A DNA stretch of 5,883 nucleotides. Origin: Trueperaceae bacterium (lineage in GTDB: Bacteria; Deinococcota; Deinococci; Deinococcales; Trueperaceae). Under the pieces are notes generated by a model. It did not search any database. It was given only the letters and a program-made list of their open reading frames with translations, and had not been told where the DNA came from. The stretch spans positions 1 to 5,883 of the forward strand of contig PXAU01000173.1 in the NCBI GenBank assembly GCA_003567075.1. Direction: 5' to 3'. The translations under genes and the position numbers were made by a program. Below, one piece after another: positions 1-5,422 of this stretch. Numbering within the stretch: the stretch's first letter is position 1; each line of letters begins with the position of its first letter.

Positions 1-686
1 AGCACACCTGGAACCCGCCGTCGTACGCCGGCTTCCTCGAGCGTTTCGGCTTCAGCAAGGCGATGGACTACCACGCCTACTACGTCGATCTGACCAAGCC
101 GCTGCCGCCGAAGCTGGAGCGGGTCGCCGCGGCCGTGGCGGCGCGCCGCGACCTGCGCACCCGGCCCATCGACATGCGCCGCTTCGAGCAGGACGTACGC
201 ACCATCGTGGACGTCTACAACCAGGCCTGGGCGCTGAACTGGGGCTTCCTGCCGATCGAGGACTGGGAGGTCGAGGCGCTGGTGCGCACCCTGCGGCCCA
301 TCATCGACCCCGAGCTGGTGCGCTTCGCGCTCAAGGACGAGAAGGTGGTGGCGGTGTTCGGCGGCTTCCCCGACCCGAACGCCTGCTTGCGGCCGCGCTG
401 GCGCTGGTACGGCGACGGCGACTTCGTTCGCTTGGCGCGGCTCTTCGTCGGTCGCCGACGGATCGACCGCTTCCGGGTCATGTTCTTCGGGATCGTACCG
501 GGCTACCGCGGTGTGGGCACCGATGCGCTGCTCTTCAGCGAGGCGCACCGGCACGCGTTGCGCCGCGGGTACCGCGGCTGTGACGTGTCGCTGCTACTGG
601 AGGTGAACCGCGCGATGATCCGCTCCGCGGAGGCGATCGGCGCCACGCGTACCAAGACCTGGCGCATCTACGACCTGGCGTTGTGA
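1..686 (+). CDS. GNAT-family acyltransferase, 5'-partial (C-terminal ~227 residues)
   Basis: The frame is open from base 3 to the TGA at 684-686, so the gene starts outside the window. The ATG at base 63 is internal: the codons before it (HTWNPPSYAGFLERFGF) match the 'tyNPPyY..l.e..GF' segment of a family of long (about 370-390 residue) bacterial GNAT-like proteins. Counting residues from base 3, YNQAWALNWGF (72-82) matches that family's conserved 'yN.aW..NWGFvP' block. PGYRGVGTDALL (166-177) is the acetyl-CoA pyrophosphate-binding loop (R/Q-x-x-G-x-G/A). LLLEVNRAMIRSAEAIGA (197-214) is the conserved region near the C-terminus. The fold implies acyl transfer from acyl-CoA; the acceptor is unknown. 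It ends 129 bases before the next plus-strand gene, so cotranscription is possible but not shown. I am confident of the superfamily and have no basis for a substrate. Confidence 0.85.
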   Translation, partial: HTWNPPSYAGFLERFGFSKAMDYHAYYVDLTKPLPPKLERVAAAVAARRDLRTRPIDMRRFEQDVRTIVDVYNQAWALNWGFLPIEDWEVEALVRTLRPIIDPELVRFALKDEKVVAVFGGFPDPNACLRPRWRWYGDGDFVRLARLFVGRRRIDRFRVMFFGIVPGYRGVGTDALLFSEAHRHALRRGYRGCDVSLLLEVNRAMIRSAEAIGATRTKTWRIYDLAL

Positions 687-711
687 GCAGGTAGCCGGCC
701 AGCGCCCACGC

Positions 712-741
712 TTGTCGTGCGCCGCACCGGAACGGTACGCT
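712..741 (+). promoter_or_regulatory. possible sigma70-type promoter
   Basis: In the gap after the acyltransferase, TTGTCG (712-717) and TACGCT (736-741) are separated by 18 bases and lie about 75 bases upstream of the nucleotidyltransferase ATG. They match the -35 and -10 consensus at 4 of 6 and 3 of 6 positions. The spacing is acceptable, but the -10 is poor and such matches occur by chance. Confidence 0.3.
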
Positions 742-770
742 CCAAGCCACCACCAGCCCACCTCGCGAGG

Positions 771-784
771 GCGCTGCGAAGCGC
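771..784 (+). other. small GNRA-type hairpin in leader
   Basis: GCGCT (771-775) and AGCGC (780-784) pair perfectly around the tetraloop GCGA, which is of the stable GNRA class in RNA. It lies 20 bases before the ribosome-binding site of the nucleotidyltransferase gene, and so would sit in its leader if transcription starts near 748. A five-base stem is common by chance at this GC content, so no function is claimed. Confidence 0.3.
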
Positions 785-803
785 ACACCAGGCCGCGTGG
801 GCC

Positions 804-809
804 GAGGAG
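804..809 (+). promoter_or_regulatory. ribosome-binding site deciding the 816 start
   Basis: GAGGAG lies six bases before the ATG at 816. It selects that ATG over the upstream in-frame ATG at 717, whose 33 extra codons would precede the conserved N-terminal beta-strand/G-loop of the family. Confidence 0.75.
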
Positions 810-815
810 CGAGCC

Positions 816-1616
816 ATGGACGCCATCGTGTTGGCCGGCGGCAGGCTGCCGCCCGACGATCCTCTCGTCGAGCATGCTCCCGCTGGCGTGAAGTGCCTGG
901 TCGAGGTGGCCGGCAAGCCCCTGGTGCAGTGGACGCTCGACGCGCTCGACGCGACGGCGGGCATCGATCGGGTGGTGCTGGTCGGCCTGCCGCCCGACGC
1001 GCCGCTCACGAGCCGCCGCCGGCTGCTGCGGTTGCCGGCCGAGGGCGATATGATCGCTAGCCTCCAGGCCGCGGCTGACCTGCTCGCGCGCGATGGCAAC
1101 GGCGCTGCCAGCGACGCCGCCGATGGCGGCCACGCCCTGGTGGTGGCCGGCGACGCCCCGCTCATCGACGCTCGGGTGCTGCGCTGGGCCGTCGACCGGG
1201 TGCGCGAGCGCGATCCCGACGTGGCCCTGTGCGCCGTCGACCGCCCCGTGATGGAGGCGCGCTTCCCCGGCTCCAAGCGCACCTACGTGCACCTCGCGGA
1301 CGTCGATCTGTGCGGTGGTGACGTGGCCGCCGTCCGCCTGAGCGTGGTCCGCAGCGGCTCTGACGTCCCGAGGCGACTCTCGCAGGCCCGCAAGCAACCC
1401 TGGCGAATCGCCCTCGTGATCGGGCCCGGCACGTTGCTGGCGTTGCTGCTGCGGCGCTTGCGCCTCAGCGAGGCCGAGCGTCGGATCAGCCGGCGGCTGG
1501 GACTGCGCGCGGCGGTGCTCGTCTGTCCACACGCCGAGGTGGCCATGGACGTGGACAAGCCGGCGCAGCTGGCCCTGGCTCGGGCTGCCTTGGAGGCGCG
1601 GAGGGCGCCTGCGTGA
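816..1616 (+). CDS. MobA-like NTP transferase (nucleotidyltransferase)
   Basis: A 266-residue protein with the GT-A-like fold of MobA/sugar-phosphate nucleotidyltransferases. These transfer an NMP from an NTP to a phosphorylated sugar, alcohol or cofactor. The start follows the GAGGAG site, and the protein opens directly with MDAIVLAGG (1-9), the nucleotide-binding loop. Further landmarks are GVKCLVEVAGKPLVQW (24-39) with the conserved lysine K26, AGDAPLI (111-117) with the likely metal-binding D113, RTYVHL plus CGGD (155-169), and MDVDKPAQL (244-252) with a second acidic metal ligand near D247. The loop after LAGG reads RLPPDDPL instead of the usual xGTRM. I recognise this variant from a subfamily of uncharacterised 'NTP transferase domain' proteins, so it is probably not decay. 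Substrate unknown. It faces the Tam41-like gene tail to tail and is not in the same operon. Confidence 0.85.
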   Translation: MDAIVLAGGRLPPDDPLVEHAPAGVKCLVEVAGKPLVQWTLDALDATAGIDRVVLVGLPPDAPLTSRRRLLRLPAEGDMIASLQAAADLLARDGNGAASDAADGGHALVVAGDAPLIDARVLRWAVDRVRERDPDVALCAVDRPVMEARFPGSKRTYVHLADVDLCGGDVAAVRLSVVRSGSDVPRRLSQARKQPWRIALVIGPGTLLALLLRRLRLSEAERRISRRLGLRAAVLVCPHAEVAMDVDKPAQLALARAALEARRAPA

Positions 1617-1617
1617 G

Positions 1618-1656
1618 GCGTCAGCGAAGCGCGCCAGCGTGAGGCGTCGCTGACGC
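1618..1656. terminator. candidate bidirectional terminator hairpin
   Basis: GCGTCAGCGA (1618-1627) pairs perfectly with TCGCTGACGC (1647-1656), ten base pairs. The 19-base loop can fold again through CGCC (1632-1635) and GGCG (1643-1646). It starts two bases after the nucleotidyltransferase stop codon and lies between convergent genes, which is the expected place for a shared terminator. No T-tract follows on either strand, so it is not a canonical intrinsic terminator; it could instead stabilise 3' ends. Confidence 0.4.
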
Positions 1657-1676
1657 ACCTCGAACGGCGCCGCCGA

Positions 1677-1690
1677 GCGGGCACGCCCGC
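1677..1690. terminator. second GC hairpin in the convergent gap
   Basis: GCGGGC-AC-GCCCGC (1677-1690) is a perfect 14-base palindrome with a two-base centre. It can fold as a five-pair stem with a four-base loop. It lies 27 bases past the stop of the minus-strand gene. No T-run adjoins it, so a terminator role is only suggested by position. Confidence 0.3.
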
Positions 1691-1717
1691 GTGAAGCGTC
1701 AGCGGAACACTGAGGCG

Positions 1718-2632
1718 TCAGCGGAACACGCGCTGGCGCCACAGTCTCCACACCAGCGGCCACAGGTAGAGCAGCGGCCGGCGCCGAGCCGCCGGCGTGA
1801 TCTCGACCGGCACCCCGGTGTGCCGTTCGAGCTTCCAGGCCACGTAATCCAGCGCGCCGTCGAAGGTGAACAGGCCCTTCAGCAGGCGCCCCACCGACAG
1901 CAGCTTGCCGAGCACGATGCGCACGCCCCAGTCGAGACGTGACGCCGCTGAGACGCGTTGGGGCGCAGCGAGCGCGGCCAGCAGCGCCTCGCCGGTCTGG
2001 TGGTAGTAATCGTGGTGGGCGTCGACGAGCGCCAGGGCGCGGTCGTCACCCTCTGGACGCAGTTCGGCGCGGTACGACAGACGCAGCGCTCCGGACCAGT
2101 ACGAGCGTGCGTCCGGCACGGGACCCAGCCGCGGCAACGCGCGACGGGCCAACGTCTCGACCGCGGTGACCAGGTCGTCGAGGCGCGCCGGGAGCTCGTC
2201 GGCGTCGACGCCGACGAGCGTCAGCGGCTGCGCGTAGCGCCCCCAGAAGTACGAGTGGAAGGCCACACGGCTGCAACCGCGGCGGAACTGCCGCAGCGAC
2301 AGCACCGCGTACTTGCAGCGCACGGTGGTCCCGTCGTACGGCACCTCGAGGTAGGCGACGGTGGGCGGCAGCAACCGGCACAACGCGCCCTGCAGCGGTC
2401 CCAAGGCCTGGCGCAGGTCGTGCACCAGGACGTGCAGGTCGAAGATGCCATCGGGGTCGGGGTGCCGTCGGCAGGAGCCGTAGAAGAGCGCCCCCGCGAA
2501 GGTCTCGCCGAAGCGTGCTCGTAGCGCTCCCACGAGCGTCTCCACCTCGGGCGGCGCCGGGCGCGTGGCCTCGGTCTGCACGGCCGCGCGCACCCGCGCT
2601 CGCGCCCGCTCGTCGAGCCCGCCCGGCCTCAC
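1718..2632 (-). CDS. Tam41/Mmp37-like phosphatidate cytidylyltransferase (CDP-diacylglycerol synthase)
   Basis: Proposed reaction: CTP + phosphatidate gives CDP-diacylglycerol + diphosphate at the inner face of the membrane. The start is GTG at 2632, giving 304 residues: GTGA overlaps the kinase stop, and the frame upstream only shadows the kinase gene. The assignment rests on a series of motifs in Tam41 order. FYGSC followed by IFDLHVLVHD (50-72) resembles the nucleotidyltransferase 'GS...D-hydrophobic-VVDD' strand. CKYAVLSLRQF (106-116) resembles 'KYGVISx.dL'. SYFWGRYAQPLTLV (127-140) resembles 'LYxaGRLqKPv'. ALRLSYRAELR...ALALVDAHHDYYHQ (182-212) resembles 'i.gLSYtGDfRM..ED..KV.NIV..q...F'. 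The C-terminus (284-304) is basic and Trp/Leu-rich, suggesting an interfacial membrane anchor like the C-terminal helix of Tam41. The GEDK-like element is degenerate (PEGDD), and the identity is from memory of the family, so activity is not certain. The neighbouring lipid kinase would make its substrate. Confidence 0.7.
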   Translation of the reverse strand: MRPGGLDERARARVRAAVQTEATRPAPPEVETLVGALRARFGETFAGALFYGSCRRHPDPDGIFDLHVLVHDLRQALGPLQGALCRLLPPTVAYLEVPYDGTTVRCKYAVLSLRQFRRGCSRVAFHSYFWGRYAQPLTLVGVDADELPARLDDLVTAVETLARRALPRLGPVPDARSYWSGALRLSYRAELRPEGDDRALALVDAHHDYYHQTGEALLAALAAPQRVSAASRLDWGVRIVLGKLLSVGRLLKGLFTFDGALDYVAWKLERHTGVPVEITPAARRRPLLYLWPLVWRLWRQRVFR

Positions 2633-3624
2633 CCGCGCCCACCCTGCAGGTCGACGAACCGCAGCGGTCGCGTGGCGCTGATCGCCAGCGGGCCGGGCGC
2701 ACGCACGACCTCGCCGTCCAGCAGCCACGGCTCGTCCAACTCGACCCGGAGCGCCGACCCGCGGGCGGAGTGGTAGCCGGCATCGCCCGCGACGCGCTCG
2801 CCCTGGCCCCACAGCAGGAACGGCAGCCGCAGCAGGAACTGGCGCGGCGTCGCGTCCATCCAGGTGCACGCCAACGGACCGGTGGTGTTCCCCCAGTACG
2901 GCCGCATCCCGAGCACCAGCCGCTCGAGCGTCGTCACCATGAGCGCCGACGTTTCGGTCTGCGCCAGCGCTGCGCCGTCGAGGTGCAGCTGCACCCGGGT
3001 AGCGCCCTCGAAGGGCGGTTCGCGCCGCACGATGCCCCAGGCGGTCCGCGTGACGGCCGCGCCCACGCCCCACTCGCCCGCGCCCGGGTTCTCACGCAAG
3101 GTGCGCTGCCAGAACTCCACGCCACGAACCAGGTTGCCGAGGCCGAAAAAGAGCCCGGCGAAGAGGCTGCCGTCAGCGGCCTCGACCTGCACCACCGGCC
3201 TCCGCACCAGCGGCCACGTCGCAGGCGGTCGCGCCACCAACGCCACCAGTGCGCGCTCCGCCCGACGCCAGCCGACCGGCCCGCTCAGGTCGCGGGCGCT
3301 CATGTTGGTGGTGCCGCCGGCGAGCACCGCCAGGGGCGGCAGCTGCTCGAGCACGCCGCGCCGGAGGCAGGCTGTCAGCAACGTCTGCAGCGTGCCGTCC
3401 CCGCCGTTGACCGCCAGCACGTCTGGCTGCGACGCCAGCAGCGTGTCCAGCGCGGCCGGAAGATCGTCGAGGCTGTGGGTGAGCGCGTGCGTCACGCCCT
3501 GCACCTGGGCCACCGGGTGCTCGCGCCAACGGCCGCCGCGGTTGCTGCGGCTCAGCGCGTTACTCAGCAGCGCCAAGCGGCACCCCACCGAACTCGCTTC
3601 AGGACCCGACGCGCACTCGTGCAT
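2629..3624 (-). CDS. diacylglycerol kinase family lipid kinase (DAGK catalytic domain)
   Basis: A 331-residue soluble or peripheral lipid kinase of the YegS/DgkB type, expected to phosphorylate diacylglycerol (or a related lipid alcohol) with ATP to give phosphatidate. CRLALLSNALSRSNRGG (15-31) is the first beta-strand and 'NP.S..N' loop. DVLAVNGGDGTLQTLL (68-83) holds the signature GGDGT nucleotide-binding motif (74-78). LAGGTTNMSARDL (101-113) is the second phosphate-binding loop. EPWLLDGEVV (298-307) carries the conserved C-terminal DGE. No membrane-spanning segment is evident, and the length is close to that usual for the family. The ATG at 3624 has no clear ribosome-binding site, and a GTG at 3588 (residue 13) is an alternative. 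It follows the polyphosphate kinase by 63 bases and ends in a four-base GTGA overlap with the Tam41-like gene, so its product should feed that enzyme. The true lipid substrate is not proven. Confidence 0.88.
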   Translation of the reverse strand: MHECASGPEASSVGCRLALLSNALSRSNRGGRWREHPVAQVQGVTHALTHSLDDLPAALDTLLASQPDVLAVNGGDGTLQTLLTACLRRGVLEQLPPLAVLAGGTTNMSARDLSGPVGWRRAERALVALVARPPATWPLVRRPVVQVEAADGSLFAGLFFGLGNLVRGVEFWQRTLRENPGAGEWGVGAAVTRTAWGIVRREPPFEGATRVQLHLDGAALAQTETSALMVTTLERLVLGMRPYWGNTTGPLACTWMDATPRQFLLRLPFLLWGQGERVAGDAGYHSARGSALRVELDEPWLLDGEVVRAPGPLAISATRPLRFVDLQGGRG

Positions 3625-3638
3625 GGTACCAGGGGCGG

Positions 3639-3658
3639 CGCGGCGTCCAAGCGCCGCG
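3639..3658 (-). other. strong hairpin just upstream of the lipid kinase start
   Basis: CGCGGCG (3639-3645) and CGCCGCG (3652-3658) form a perfect seven-pair GC stem with a six-base loop. In the minus-strand transcript it ends 14 bases before the lipid kinase ATG, close to where a ribosome-binding site would be, and none is obvious there. It may tune translation or mark mRNA processing between the polyphosphate kinase and lipid kinase cistrons. There is no U-tract, so it is unlikely to be a full terminator. Confidence 0.45.
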
Positions 3659-3687
3659 AAGGCCGGTCCGCCGCTGCGGCCGTCCCC

Positions 3688-4644
3688 TCAGTACCGCTGC
3701 GGCACGAACGTCTGCTCGCGCAACGGCGGCCGCACGTACGCGCCGGTGTCCTCGCGCGGCGGCAGCTCCTTCACCCGTGGGATCACGTCCTCGTACGGGA
3801 TCATGCTGAGTAGGTGGCTGATGGTGTTGAGCCGCGCCCGCCGCTTGTCGTCGGCGTCGACCACGTACCAGGGCGCCTGCTTGGTGTCGGTGTAGGCGAA
3901 CATCGTGTCCTTGGCGCGCGAGTACGCTACCCAGTGCTGGCGCGCCTCGACGTCCATCGGACTCAGCTTCCAGTGCTTGGTGACGCGCTTCAAGCGGTCC
4001 TGGAAGCGGCGCTCCTGCTCATCGGCGCTGACCGAGAACCAGTACTTGATGAGGATGATGCCCGAGCGCGCGAGCATGCGCTCGAACTCTGGGCAGGTGC
4101 GGAAGAACTCCTGGTACTCCTCCTCGGTGCAGAAGCCCATCACCCGCTCGACGCCGGCGCGGTTGTACCAGCTCCGGTCGAACAGCACGATCTCGCCCGC
4201 CGCCGGCAGGTGCGCGACGTAGCGCTGGAAGTACCACTGCGAGCGCTCGCGCTCGGTCGGCTTGGGGAGCGCCACCACGTGGCACGATCTGGGGTTGAGG
4301 CTCTCGGTGATGCGCTTGATGGTGCCGCCCTTGCCAGCGGCGTCGCGCCCTTCGAACAGCACGACCACCCGTAGACCCTGCTTCTGCACCCAGGCCTGGA
4401 GCTTGACCAGCTCCACCTGCAGCTGCACCAGCTCCTTCTCGTACACCTTCTTGTCGAGCCAGTCGCGCTTGCGCGTGCTCTTGCCGGCGCTCGCCTCGGC
4501 TGCCAGCTGGCCATCGGCCCCTGTCGCGACGGTTGCGCCCGCGGCCGTGGCGGCCTTCGCGGCGCCCGACGCTTTCCGGGACGCGGACTTCTTGCCGGGC
4601 TTCGCCTTGGACCGCTTCGCCCCCTGTTCTTCAGCACGTGCCAT
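3688..4644 (-). CDS. ppk2: polyphosphate kinase 2, class I-like
   Basis: A 318-residue cytoplasmic PPK2. It transfers the terminal phosphate of inorganic polyphosphate to a nucleoside diphosphate (and the reverse), making GTP or ATP. The P-loop is FEGRDAAGKGGTIKR (97-111). QWYFQRYVAHLPAAGEIVLFDRSWYNR spans 136-162 and includes the Walker B strand with D156 (VLFDRSWYNR). The lid arginines lie in ERRFQDR (211-217). VMGFCTEEEYQEF (168-180) and SPMDVEARQHW (228-238) are also family-typical. The pattern agrees with single-domain class I enzymes such as P. aeruginosa PA0141; class assignment without alignment is less certain than the family. Residues 9-60 form a Lys/Ala/Ser-rich disordered tail before the conserved core (about residue 61). 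The ATG follows a strong GGAGGT. The gene is 63 bases upstream of the lipid kinase and probably shares its transcript. Confidence 0.95.
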   Translation of the reverse strand: MARAEEQGAKRSKAKPGKKSASRKASGAAKAATAAGATVATGADGQLAAEASAGKSTRKRDWLDKKVYEKELVQLQVELVKLQAWVQKQGLRVVVLFEGRDAAGKGGTIKRITESLNPRSCHVVALPKPTERERSQWYFQRYVAHLPAAGEIVLFDRSWYNRAGVERVMGFCTEEEYQEFFRTCPEFERMLARSGIILIKYWFSVSADEQERRFQDRLKRVTKHWKLSPMDVEARQHWVAYSRAKDTMFAYTDTKQAPWYVVDADDKRRARLNTISHLLSMIPYEDVIPRVKELPPREDTGAYVRPPLREQTFVPQRY

Positions 4645-4648
4645 CGCT

Positions 4649-4654
4649 ACCTCC
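4649..4654 (-). promoter_or_regulatory. strong Shine-Dalgarno site for ppk2
   Basis: GGAGGT on the minus strand lies four bases before the ATG at 4644. It fixes the start ahead of the Lys/Ala-rich tail and therefore supports the tail being translated. Confidence 0.8.
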
Positions 4655-4699
4655 GATCACGCCCACACCCTACACGCCCAGCCAGGCAGCGATGTGCCG

Positions 4700-4758
4700 C
4701 CCCCCGGACGACACCCCCCCCAAACGACACCCCCGTACGACACCCCCCGGACGACACC
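4700..4758 (-). repeat. regular G-tract repeat (potential G-quadruplex) in ppk2 leader region
   Basis: On the plus strand, C-runs of 6, 8, 5 and 6 bases (4700-4705, 4714-4721, 4730-4734, 4743-4748) are each followed by an eight-base unit ending in ACGACA: GGACGACA, AAACGACA, GTACGACA, GGACGACA. On the minus strand, the sense strand for ppk2, this reads as four G-tracts separated by three eight-base loops of the form TGTCGTNN. That layout could fold as an intramolecular G-quadruplex in DNA or in the leader RNA, 46 bases before the ppk2 ribosome-binding site. Unit and spacing regularity points to tandem expansion. The rest of the gap, 4655-4699, holds no clear promoter. Confidence 0.8.
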
Positions 4759-4768
4759 GCCAGGTCGC

Positions 4769-5422
4769 TCAAACCGAGAGATCAGCCACGATGCCGCGCA
4801 GGTGCGTCGGCGTGACGTCCAGGGCGCCTGCCAGCTGCCGGACCGCGGCGGCCGCAGCGGGCGAGGGGTCGCCCTCGGCCGCCGAGACGCGCAGCAACGC
4901 CGTCACGATCGCCTCCCGCACCTCGGGCCGTTCGCCGACGGCAGCGGCGCGCACCACCCGGGCGGCCCGCTCCACGTCGCCCGCCGCCGTCGCCGCCACG
5001 GCACGCCGCACGTCCTCGACGGCCACACGGGCACCAGCGACGTCGCTCAGTTCGCGCGCGATCGCCTCGATCTCGGCCTCGCTGGCAGGGCCGTCGGCCA
5101 GCGCCACGGCGCTCAGCGCGGCCGCGGTCGCCGCGACCAGTCTGGCGCGCGGGTCCGCAGCGGATCCGCTACCGTCGCGATCGGCGACGGCGGCGCCTGG
5201 AGAACCCAGCACGCTTGGATGGAAGCGGGTGCGGCACTGCTCGCAGCGCACGTACTCCTGGCCCTGGCCCACCTTGAACAGGGGGATGAAGTAGACGTGC
5301 GCGTGCGGCTGGGCGTAGACTCGTTCAAAGCGCTGCACCGACCGGCAGCGGGGGCAATGGAACTCGCCTTGCTGGAGGGTCCGGCGCACGTTGCGCGCGC
5401 CGAAGAACAGGAACAAGGGCAT
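4769..5422 (-). CDS. zinc-ribbon plus TerB-like domain protein
   Basis: A 217-residue protein of unknown function. The N-terminal 70 residues are a zinc ribbon: MPLFLFFGARNVRRTL, then CPRC (23-26), then EYVRCEQCRTRFHP with CEQC (60-63). These four cysteines form a likely Zn site. This 'FGxRNVxxT..GEF.CP.C' module is common and uncharacterised. An Ala/Gly/Asp-rich linker (about 74-93) leads to a helical TerB-like domain (about 94-214), shown by ALADGPASEAEIEAIA (108-122) and the second half AAEGDPSPAAAAAVRQLA (181-198) with LDVTPTHL (201-208), the usual TerB two-repeat layout. TerB domains bind metals in some proteins, but tellurite resistance should not be assumed. The ATG at 5422 follows GGGAGGT; the frame remains open upstream without conserved sequence. 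It precedes ppk2 by 124 bases on the same strand and is divergent from the oxidoreductase. Confidence 0.8.
   Translation of the reverse strand: MPLFLFFGARNVRRTLQQGEFHCPRCRSVQRFERVYAQPHAHVYFIPLFKVGQGQEYVRCEQCRTRFHPSVLGSPGAAVADRDGSGSAADPRARLVAATAAALSAVALADGPASEAEIEAIARELSDVAGARVAVEDVRRAVAATAAGDVERAARVVRAAAVGERPEVREAIVTALLRVSAAEGDPSPAAAAAVRQLAGALDVTPTHLRGIVADLSV

Larger units (their letters stand above)
1614..1729. repeat. four-copy short repeat at a convergent gene junction
   Basis: The motif TGAGGCGTC(AGCG) occurs at 1614, 1640, 1692 (TGAAGCG variant) and 1711. The last two copies are an exact tandem pair of 19-base units (1692-1710 and 1711-1729) differing at one base. The nine-mer GCGTCAGCG is found at 1618-1626, 1696-1704 and 1715-1723, and its reverse complement CGCTGACGC at 1648-1656. 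The first copy begins within the stop codon region of the nucleotidyltransferase. The last covers the final codons and stop of the Tam41-like gene, so the tandem unit duplicated the sequence coding Val-Phe-Arg-stop on the minus strand. It could be a local duplication or a member of a dispersed palindromic repeat family; the window alone cannot tell. Confidence 0.75.

Noticed and set aside
63..686. ATG at 63 as the start of the acyltransferase
   Set aside because: The 20 codons before it in frame encode conserved family sequence, so the gene runs in from outside the window.
594..1763. Long minus-strand open frame of 389 codons opposite the nucleotidyltransferase
   Set aside because: It is antisense to a gene with clear family motifs. 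Its translation is Gln/His/Arg/Ala-rich without any recognisable domain, as expected from third-position GC bias.
2633..3073. N-terminal extension of the Tam41-like frame up to an ATG at 3073
   Set aside because: It lies wholly inside the lipid kinase gene in another frame, is low-complexity, and the GTG at 2632 gives a coupled start directly before the conserved region.
3660..3687. Inverted repeat just after the ppk2 stop as an intrinsic terminator
   Set aside because: Only about five GC pairs with a long loop and no U-tract; it is too weak to claim.
2515..3813. 432-codon plus-strand open frame opposite the lipid kinase and its flanks
   Set aside because: The predicted protein is Arg/Gln/His/Pro-rich with no domain, and it spans parts of three minus-strand genes with strong motifs; it is a GC-bias shadow.
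4668..4673. TAGGGT on the minus strand as a ppk2 -10 box
   Set aside because: No acceptable -35 lies 16-18 bases upstream, and the hexamer matches the consensus poorly.
4700..4758. CRISPR-like array
   Set aside because: The eight-base units are near-identical and the intervals are homopolymer C-runs, with no 25-40 base repeats, unique spacers or cas genes.
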